Of a DNA stretch of 64,000 bases, positions 1 to 8,900 are shown one piece after another (within the stretch, counting starts at the first letter, position 1; each line of letters begins with the position of its first letter). A program made the translations under genes and the position numbers. This DNA is from Tritrichomonas musculus (Eukaryota; Parabasalia; Tritrichomonadida; Tritrichomonadidae): contig JAPFFF010000007.1 of assembly GCA_039105265.1 (NCBI GenBank), positions 4,650,001-4,714,000 of the forward strand, in the 5' to 3' direction. The notes under the pieces were generated by a model. It saw nothing but the letters and a program-made list of their open reading frames with translations. It did no database searches and was not told the DNA's origin.

Positions 1-235
1 CTAATTGTGAATTCAAGTTTTCGTCTTTTTGAAACGAGCCACATTGACCTTACACTCACAATTGTTTCGCCTTTGTTTGATGTTGATCAATCACCAGGAA
101 AATTGAAGTAAAAAAGATTAAATTTGCTTGGATCTCTATGAAAAAAGCAGTCTCAAATGGGACAGGAACGTTAGCATCATGTACAATATTTTCACGATTA
201 GGGTGTTGCATTTTAACACTGGGTGGTAACTCCAT
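1..235 (-). pseudogene. Unrecognised leftward gene, cut by the window edge and broken
   Basis: A leftward reading frame begins with ATG at 235 (MELPPSVKMQHPNREN...) and runs about 60 residues. Protein-like sequence seems to continue towards the window edge in another frame, so the gene is probably broken as well as cut off. The start lies only 20 bases after the stop of the gene upstream (256-624), so it belongs to the same tight leftward row as the HNH gene at 1394-1716. I recognise no family. The row looks like a decayed mobile-element gene cluster, which is inference. Confidence 0.35.
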
Positions 236-255
236 TTTGACTAAAAATAAATATC

Positions 256-624
256 TTACTTTTTCTTTCTTGGTTTACTAGCATGAAGAATTATTTCCTT
301 TGGAATTATATCTCCCTTTTTCAATTGAATCTGATAGGCTTTTGATTTGACCATATTTTTATTCTTTTCACCTATATATCCAATTATCGATCCAAAAAGT
401 GTGATTTTATGTACTGAACAATATTTGGCCACTAAATTCAATATTTCTTTAACGTCTTCATGATCATCCCAATCAAATTTCTTTGCCCAATCAGTAAAGA
501 CTATTTTTTTGTTTGATAATTTAAACTTTGATTTACAAATTTCTGATAATTCAGATATTTCTGTCTTTTTCAATGTTTTATTAAAATAAAGTGAACATTC
601 AATTGGCAAAATTAATTCTGGCAT
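256..624 (-). CDS. Hypothetical 122-residue protein in the leftward small-gene row
   Basis: An open frame of 122 residues runs from ATG at 624 to TAA at 256. It is lysine-rich (end KPRKKK), with a mixed alpha/beta pattern around VHKITLFGSIIGYIGEKNK and no signal peptide or membrane segment. I do not recognise the family. It starts 26 bases after the end of the relic at 650-1170 and ends 21 bases before the next leftward start at 235, spacing much tighter than between the host genes further right. That packing and the HNH gene upstream suggest the genes arrived together in a mobile element. Of the genes in this row it is the only one that still looks intact. Confidence 0.45.
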   Translation of the reverse strand: MPELILPIECSLYFNKTLKKTEISELSEICKSKFKLSNKKIVFTDWAKKFDWDDHEDVKEILNLVAKYCSVHKITLFGSIIGYIGEKNKNMVKSKAYQIQLKKGDIIPKEIILHASKPRKKK

Positions 625-649
625 TTTTATTTATTGAAAAATTTTTAAT

Positions 650-1170
650 TTACATTCTTTTTGATTTATCTTTTGGTACACCAGATTCTACATCTTCATG
701 AACATTCCAATAAGGGTATTTATATGATTTAGCTAAATGATATGCACCTTTTTTAATAAAATAATTATAAGTCTCTTGTTCGATTCTTTCCTTCTCAGCT
801 TGACTTTTTTTTTTTTTTTTGGGGGGGGAGAGTCGGTTTTGCTGTGTTGTTAGAATGTTTTTGAAAATTGGGTGGTGTAGGTGGGAAGAGAGCTGTTTCT
901 AATGATTTGCTCTTTAATTCACGTGCAATTCTTTGTCTAATATTAGATACATCAGCTATTAGATAAGGCCATTTACCATCATGCAATAATATCCTTGCAA
1001 TCATAATAATCAATTGGTTTCTTATTAAAATTTGGAGCTTTACTAAGATACTCAAAGAGAGAGTCCTCTGCTTTTTGTTTCGGATTCTCAGATAGCATAT
1101 AGAACTTTTCACCTTTTTTCCTTTTTCCATTAATAATTTTATATATTGATATACTTCTTTTGATTCTCAT
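650..1170 (-). pseudogene. Broken unrecognised gene of the leftward row
   Basis: Leftward coding sequence from ATG at 1170 (MRIKRSISIYKIINGKRKK...) to a TAA at 650 (...GVPKDKSKRM) is spread over more than one frame, with a homopolymer tract inside. Recognisable protein-like stretches include KAEDSLFEYLSKAPNFNKKP, HDGKWPYLIADVSNIRQRIA and AYHLAKSYKYPYWNVHEDVE. Product unknown. Its intact length would be roughly 170 residues. I count about two breaks. It lies between the HNH relic and the 122-residue gene and reads in the same direction. Confidence 0.4.
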
Positions 1171-1292
1171 TGTGAATTATCATCAGTGATTGCTTTATAA
1201 TCAATAAATTGACCTAGACCGCAACAAATCACTCATCCCTTTTTGTTGCGAACTTTTTGAATGTGGGGCTTTTGGGGCCTTCTGAAGGGGGT

Positions 1293-1312
1293 CCAGGGGT
1301 GCGAACCCCTGG
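1293..1312. other. GC-rich perfect hairpin with GCGA loop
   Basis: CCAGGGGT and ACCCCTGG form a perfect 8-bp stem around the tetraloop GCGA, inside a locally GC-rich stretch (about 1255-1345) in otherwise AT-rich DNA. It lies about 80 bases beyond the 3' end of the HNH relic. A GCGA loop fits the stable GNRA class. The arm lengths (5+6+5 if read as a T-arm) do not suit a tRNA. It could be an element-borne terminator or RNA structure; function is unknown. Confidence 0.6.
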
Positions 1313-1393
1313 AGTAGTATTTGGCTGGGAGGGCATTTATGGCCTCAGAGCCAACCGTATACTACTATATCTGTCATTTTGAATAAAAATAAA

Positions 1394-1716
1394 TTACGGC
1401 ATTTTACGATTATAAATGTTTTCAGAATGCGTTACCCATCGTAAATTACATAGAATGTTATCTTTACGATTACAGTTTTTATGATCGACTTCTTTTTTGT
1501 GAAAAGGATCATCGTTTGGCAAAAATTGTTTGCAATAATAACGTGTTTTAAATAGTTTACACCATTTAAATTAACAGTCAAATAACCTTCATTATGTTTT
1601 GAATCTTTCAATGGTTTACGCGTCTTCTTATTTCTTATGGTGAAAGGGTATTTAATTAATATCTCATAGTCATTTATAAAGCCTTTTAATGGAACAAACT
1701 CATTTTTCAAATACAA
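1394..1716 (-). pseudogene. HNH endonuclease with NUMOD4-like N-terminus, broken
   Basis: The N-terminal part reads EFVPLKGFINDYEILIKYP followed by GYLTVNLNGVNYLKHVIIA, the usual NUMOD4-type start of free-standing HNH endonucleases. Further on, in a different frame, the sequence shows FLPNDDPFHKKEVDHKNCNR and NLRWVTHSENIYNRKMP, the HNH core with the expected VDH...N...NLRWVT pattern. Intact members of this family are 100-200 residues long and cut DNA, often moving themselves or their host element. The open frame is broken at least once here, so a working enzyme is unlikely. It is the first gene of the leftward row at 1-1716 and the only one whose family I recognise. Confidence 0.75.
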
Positions 1717-1724
1717 AAATTAAT

Positions 1725-1990
1725 CTAATCGCCGTTCACCAAATTCTTGGAAGTCATGTTTTCTCGTATTGTTATTAAGAATATATCGAATACACCAGCT
1801 GTTTCAACGAGGCACTTCTTAATAAGCATTATGACCAAATAAGCTCTTAACACACTTCATATCTTCTGGATGTTTGAAAAAAAAAAAAAAAAAAAGAATG
1901 CATGACCATGATATCTGCCATTCTCACAAGTATCCTCGCATGTTCATAGATAAGTGGAGTTATCTGGCAGCTCTTTAGAGTATTCATGTG
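1725..1990 (-). pseudogene. Decayed coding relic upstream of the HNH gene
   Basis: On the minus strand this stretch gives short protein-like pieces, such as CENGRYHGHAF, KHPEDMKCVKSLFGHNAY and NTRKHDFQEFGERRLD, separated by several breaks and a poly-A run (about 1878-1896). The Cys/His-rich start hints at a small zinc-binding protein, but I cannot assign a family. Same direction as, and directly upstream of, the HNH relic. Confidence 0.3.
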
Positions 1991-2524
1991 TCCAGATTGT
2001 GATTATATAGTTCCTTCTTTTCCCCCACATTTGTTTTTTGATATGAAGATAAAAAATATAAAAATAAAAATAGAGAAAAAATATTTATTAATGGCCTTGG
2101 TGAAATCGTATGTGCGGTTAGGACGCACAGCCTAATGTATACTACTTCTATATAAATGTTGATTCCTCCATTACTAGAAAAAAAATTTAGAATCATCTAA
2201 ATCATTTGAAGACTTGCAATTTAAATCAGTAATTACTTTAGGATTAAATTGCACAAATTTATTTATATTTTATATAAATTGCTCTATAAAAGTAGAATTT
2301 ATATTTTTTAGATATTTTTCGAAATCAGTATTAACACAAAATTTCTGGTTCGGATTTCGAAAAGTATTTTAATAATTATTATTTTTAATTTCTCAAAAAA
2401 GTTTATTTAAACCATATGAGCTAAAAAATTACAACCAAATTCTAAACGTATAAAATTTTGGAATTGTAATTATTAAAATATTCAGATATATATAGATAAA
2501 ATAATAAATTTACTCCTATAATTA
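1991..2524. other. AT-rich spacer with no supported gene
   Basis: No convincing coding sequence. The stretch 2081-2160 is less AT-rich (TGTGCGGTTAGGACGCACAG) and shares the short string GTATACTACT with the GC-rich block near 1360, possibly marking related element edges. The rest is low-complexity AT. Confidence 0.4.
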
Positions 2525-2625
2525 TAAAGTGCGTCCACAATTAAGAAAGTATTTTTTGAATAAGCTCATAGAAATATTGAATGAGTTTTCACAATTTTAA
2601 CTTTCCTAATAGTGGATACACTTTA
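2525..2625. mobile_element. MITE of Tc1/mariner type, about 100 bp
   Basis: Inverted ends AAGTGCGTCCACAATTAAGA (from 2527) and, on the other strand from 2623, AAGTGTATCCACTATTAGGA match at about 20 of 24 positions. Both ends are flanked by TA (2525-2526, 2624-2625), the target duplicated by Tc1/mariner elements. There is no coding capacity in the 97-bp body. Its ends do not match those of the mariner at 35581-36828, so a different transposase would have moved it. Confidence 0.65.
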
Positions 2626-2906
2626 CAATATAGTAATCATTGATTTAATTACAGTATCTGATTAAATGTATGACATTTATTTTGACGATCACTTTCAACG
2701 AAAAATTTCGTTGATCGTTGACGTTGAAATAACGATGTCAACGTTGTCAACGATCTTATCCAAAAAAGTGTCACCGTTATCAAAATTATTCAACATTGAC
2801 CATCCCTGATTCGGAAATGATGTTAGTTAAATATAGATTCTTTCGAAATTAATTATAAAAAATGTTCTGCAATCATTTAATTTAAATAAAATATATTATT
2901 TAAAAG

Positions 2907-2941
<35 letters not shown>

Positions 2942-2979
2942 TAATAAAGATCTTTATAAAAAAAAATTAATCTTCGATA
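2626..2979. repeat. AACG-rich inverted repeat and poly-A tract downstream of the surface-protein gene
   Basis: TCAACGAAA-AA-TTTCGTTGA is a perfect 9-bp inverted repeat at 2695-2714. It is followed by further AACG/CGTT strings (GTTGACGTTG, ACGATGTCAACGTTGTCAAC) to about 2760. A run of 30 A residues occupies 2909-2938. No gene seen. Confidence 0.55.
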
Positions 2980-5900
2980 TCAAAAAAGATCTTCATTTTG
3001 ATCGATCAATTGAAAACGAGATTTGATCAATCGTAAAATAGCAAAAATAGCAGTTGCAATAAATGCTGCAACTATAATAATGACTTGCGAGCAATTGAAT
3101 GAATTCTTATTAACAAGAGGCACCTTTTTATCATTCAAATCAAATTTCACATTCAAATCACTTTCATCTTCAAATTTGCAAGAGTTCATTATAAACCTGT
3201 TTGCATTATTTGAATGCAATCTTCCATCAATATAATGGGATCCTTTAGACAACTTCCCTTTGAATTCACAATCAGTCACATCGACTTTCATTTCAGTTTC
3301 TTCATTTGGAAAATCGATGTTGATTGAACTTTTTGAATCTTCATTAATTTCAAATCTACATTGTGAAACCAAAATCAAATTATCATTCATTCTTGGCTGC
3401 TTTTTAGACAAGTAACCAAATAGACGAGATTTTCCTTTTATACTTGAAATGTCACACACTTTGACAGCAGGTCCTGAAGTTCCATCAATGAACCTACATT
3501 TAATAATGACAGTATTCAACGAAGACAAGAAAATAGAACTTCCACCAAAGAGTACATCTGAGTTCGGATTAGATAGTGGCACGCAGTTACCAACAAACAC
3601 GCATTTTACAATTGAATTTGAATTCTTTTCAGAATCAAAATAAATGAAAATAGCACCACCATAAATAGCTTGACATTCATAAAAGAACAGATTACTTAGA
3701 GTAACATTATTTTCTTGTTCTTTTGAATTCTTAATGTAAATTGCACCACCACCGCCAGTTGTTGATGAACAATTTCTGAATTCAACTCTATCGCAATTAA
3801 ATCCACTGTTGATGATGTAAATTGCACCACCATTGTTATCGTAAGTGATGTTCGTGAAATTTGAACGTGCAATTCCAACAATGGTTGAAGGATCATTTTT
3901 TGAATCATAATCACATCGTTTTCCAGTCAATGTTCTATTTCCTTCTTTGTCAGAGATAGAACATGACGGTTGATTCTCTTCGGGATCAATAAATGGCAAC
4001 GATGGTGAAAAATCATTTGAAGGCGAAAATGCAACAGATTGAGAAAATGATTTAGAAGGAGTGAATTCAAACGTCGGTGTGATTGGATCATAAAAGATAC
4101 AATAAATGCTAATTGGCCTGTTTTCCACATTTGAAAGAGTCAATATGTGATCTTCGAATTTAATTGGAGAAGATTCATAATAGACCACATTGTCGGCGTT
4201 CTTCTCTTTATATAATGAAATTCGATCAAACTTCTTACCATCTATGAAAATGTCAATCTGTCCATAACTAGGACCAACAGATCCAACAAGCCAGAACTTA
4301 CCTCCTGTGAATTCAATTGTAACTGATGAATCTTTCGTTTCAGTGTAGAGATTGTTGATGTTTCCTGATAATGTTTTATCATTCCATTTGCCTGTACGAT
4401 TAATGAGTTCGGTTGAATCAATCTTAATGGAATTTTGATCAACTTCAATGATGTCTGAAATCAAATAATATAAGTAGCTAATATGAAGAGGAAGGTCAGA
4501 TGAAGACTCACTCGAGGAGTCTTTAATTAGTTTGATTTCATATGTATCATATGAAAGATCATTCGTATAGTAGAATAATACATCATTGTGACATTCTGTG
4601 ATTACTTCATTCGTGTTAACTTTGGCAATGTTATTATCATTCAATGAAACAATCATCTCTGATTTACTAAGATCTTTGTTACCAATGATCCAAAGTTCAT
4701 TCAAGAATTTAGTTGTGATTAGTTTAGAATTATGTGAATAACTGATTAAACCTTCTTTCTCTTCTTTCCATTCTCCTTCGAGTGTCATTTCTTCACTTGA
4801 TACAACAATGCCATTGTATGGTTGCGTGCTATAAAGAATGTTGACAAGTGAAATATCTTGACCATTCCGACTAATCGTGATCGTGTGATCTTTCATTTCA
4901 TAAACTTCTGATTGATAATAAAGAACGGCCTTGTTGCCATTCGATGAGTCCTTGTATTCGTTGCCACTGTAAACACATTCATCAACAACAATTGGTTCTT
5001 TATCATCAATCTTCAAATTAACTTTACCAATACTCAATCCTCGTTCACCAGTCAACCAAAATCGTGTCCCATGGAATTTGAATGTAATGCTCGCATCTGG
5101 TGACGATGAAGAGAATGTTGGCGTTCCGGTTTCATTGTACTTCCACTCTCCTGCCTTAGAAATATGATCTTTGTAACCAAGTTTGTATCCTCCTCGGCGA
5201 GGAAGTGGATCAATGATGAATGATCGAAGAACAACTTGTGTTTCAACACTAACATTGTTCTCAACTTCAATCAAATGTTCACCAAATGGAAGTTCATCTG
5301 ATGAATAAACAATTTCGGCACGTTCTTTGGATACATTCAGATTCGCATTAGCAACAAGTTTGCCATCAAGACGAATGTTGACACGACCTGAACCTGATTC
5401 GCGAATTGCAAGAACATGAACACGACTACCATTGAATGTGTACCAAGCTTTCGCTCCTGGTTTCTTCGAGTATGATCCTTTGTTCGCATATGAACCAGTG
5501 ATGCATTTGTGCCAGCCATCGTTTGCACCATATCCAAATTTATCACACGTGATGTTAATCAATCCATCAAGATTATCAATAATCGTTTGATCATCTGGCG
5601 TGTGCTGATAATTAATTTGATAAAAGTTGATGCCTTTGGAACTTGGATTAGAAAGAGTCAGCGTGTGATATTTGAATGGAAGACTTGGTGATTCATAATA
5701 AGTAATGTTGTTTTCTTCTCGTTCATGATATAAAGAAACTGAACTGATTTTCTCACCATCAATGATGATATCAATATTTCCATAATTTGGACCCAATGAA
5801 CCACTGATCCAGAACTTGTCTCCTGAAAACTGTGCTGATATACTTGAACCTTTTATTTTTGTATAAAGATTAGTGATACCATTTTCTTTAGCATCTTCAC

Positions 5901-8900
5901 TCCATGTATTATCATGTTCAATCCTAGATATATCAATCGTTTCATATTCTTCATTAATCGTGATTGCCTTATCATTCAAATAATACAAGTAACTAATGTG
6001 AAGATGCGTCTGAGAATTGCTTCCAGTACCATCACCGTTGTTTTCAATCTTAATCTCATAAGTACCATAAGGATGGCCAACTGATTCATACAATAAGACA
6101 TCAGTTGAGTATTCAGTCTTAGAACTATTAGTGTTAACATTTGCAACTTTATCATTATTGAAGTAAAGATTCATGCTTGCAGTGTTAAGCTCATTGTTAC
6201 CAATAATCCAGAGATGATTAAAGAATTCAGTAATAGCCAATGATGATCCAATTTCTTGACTTATGTAACCATTCTGATTTTCAGTCCATTTCCCGTCATT
6301 TTTCATTTCTTTATAAGGAACAACCATTCCATTATATGGCTGATTGGTATACAAAAAGTTTACAAGTGAAATTGTATGCCCATTTCTCTCAATTTTAACA
6401 ACGTGATCTTTAAGTTCAATTGCATTTGACTGATAAAGAAGAACAGCTTTGTTACCATCAGCAAAGCCTCTACGACCTCCTGATTTAACAATTTCATCAA
6501 TAGTAAACTTCGGTTGATCGTCAATTGTAATATCAAACTTGCCAATATTTGTTCCTGTATCAGAACCACGAACACCAGTAATCCAAAACCTAGTTCCGTG
6601 GAATTTGAAAGTAATACTGGCATCACTATCTGAAGAAGAGAAAACAGTTGTACCTTTTTCGTTAGTTTCTGTCCATTTTCCAGTTTTTTCTTTTGCATCA
6701 TTTAATCCAAGTTTAAATCCACCTTGTTTTCTAGGTAAAGGATCAACGAAAATTGAACCAAGAGTCATTGATTCTTTATCTTGGATACCATCATGCTGTA
6801 TTTCAATAGTATGCTCACCAAATTGAAGATCATTTGATGAAAATATTATCTCAACATCATGATTATTTGAATGAAGATCAACATATGCAGCTATTTTGTT
6901 ATCAAGTCTAATGATTGCATTAGCTGAATTTGGTTCTCTATTTGCATATATATAAACTTTTGAGCCATTGAATGTATACCACGCTTTGGCGCCTTTACTA
7001 AATGTATAAGAACCATGATCAGCTTCCCAAATTTCAACACACTTTTGCCAACCTGTATTTGTGCTGTATTGTAATTTATCACAAGTAACGTTGATCAAAC
7101 CATTTAGGTTGTCAATAATAGATTGATCATCTGGAGATTGATAATAATGAATTTGATGAATGCCAATCTCTTTGTTACTTGGATTTGAAAGTGTTAATGT
7201 GTGATAGCCAAACTCAGTGTCATCTGATGATTGGTAAAAAATAGAACTATGCTCTTCTCGTTCATTATATAATGAAATGCTACCAAGCTTTTCATTATCA
7301 AGAATGATATCAATGCTTCCATAATTAGGACCAACTGAGCCTGATATCCAGAATTTTGAGCATGTAATTGTAATTGTGATCTGTGCGCCCTTCACATCTG
7401 TGCAAAGATTAGTAATATCATTATTAATACTCTTCATATACCATGAATCATCATGCGTTGCATCTGAAACATTAAGCGTTTTGTGCTCTGTATCAATGGT
7501 TTTTATTTTTTCATTCAAATAATATAAGTAGCTAATATGAAGAGGAAGCTCAGATGAAGACTCACTCGAGGAGTCTTTAATTAGTTTGATTTCATATGTA
7601 TCATATGAAAGATCATTCGTATAGTAGAATAATACATCATTGTGACATTCTGTGATTACTTCATTCGTGTTAACTTTGGCAATGTTATTATCATTCAATG
7701 AAACACTCATCTCTGATTTACTAAGATCTTTGTTACCAATGATCCAAAGTTCATTCAAGAATTTAGTTGTGATTAGTTTAGAATTATGTGAATAACTGAT
7801 TAAACCTTCTTTCTCTTCTTTCCATTCTCCTTCGAGTGTCATTTCTTCACTTGATACAACAATGCCATTGTATGGTTGCGTGCTATAAAGAATGTTGACA
7901 AGTGAAATATCTTGACCATTCCGACTAATCGTGATCGTGTGATCTTTCATTTCATAAACTTCTGATTGATAATAAAGAACGGCCTTGTTGCCATTCGATG
8001 AGTCCTTGTATTCGTTGCCACGGTAAACACATTCATCAACAACAATTGGTTCTTTATCATCAATCTTCAAATTAACTTTACCAATACTCAATCCTCGTTC
8101 ACCAGTCAACCAAAATCGTGTCCCATGGAATTTGAATGTAATGCTCGCATCTGGTGACGATGAAGAGAATGTTGGCGTTCCTGTTTCATTGTACTTCCAC
8201 TCTCCTGCCTTAGAAATATGATCTTTGTAACCAAGTTTGTATCCTCCTCGGCGAGGAAGTGGATCAATGATGAATGATCGAAGAACAACTTGTGTTTCAA
8301 CACTAACATTGTTCTCAACTTCAATCAAATGTTCACCAAATGGAAGTTCATCTGATGAATAAACAATTTCGGCACGTTCTTTGGATACATTCAGATTCGC
8401 ATTAGCAACAAGTTTGCCATCAAGACGAATGTTGACACGACCTGAACCTGATTCGCGAATTGCAAGAACATGAACACGACTACCATTGAATGTGTACCAA
8501 GCTTTCGCTCCTGGTTTCTTCGAGTATGATCCTTTGTTCGCATATGAACCAGTGATGCATTTGTGCCAGCCATCGTTCGCACCATATCCAAATTTATCAC
8601 ACGTGATGTTAATCAATCCATCAAGATTATCAATAATCGTTTGATCATCTGGCGTGTGCTGATAATTAATTTGATAAAAGTTGATGCCTTTGGAACTTGG
8701 ATTAGAAAGAGTCAGCGTGTGATATTTGAATGGAAGACTTGGTGATTCATAATAAGTAATGTTGTTTTCTTCTCGTTCATGATATAAAGAAACTGAACTG
8801 ATTTTCTCACCATCAATGATGATATCAATATTTCCATAATTTGGACCCAATGAACCACTGATCCAGAACTTGTCTCCTGAAAACTGTGCTGATATACTTG

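Noticed and set aside
1293-1312. Possible tRNA T-arm (GGGGTGCGAACCCC)
   Set aside because: The loop is one base short for a T-arm, GTTCGA is not present, and no acceptor, D or anticodon arm can be drawn around it.
5052-5546. Open frames in other phases inside the giant surface gene, repeated at 8106-8600
   Set aside because: They recur only because the 1.54-kb block is duplicated; the main frame explains the sequence.
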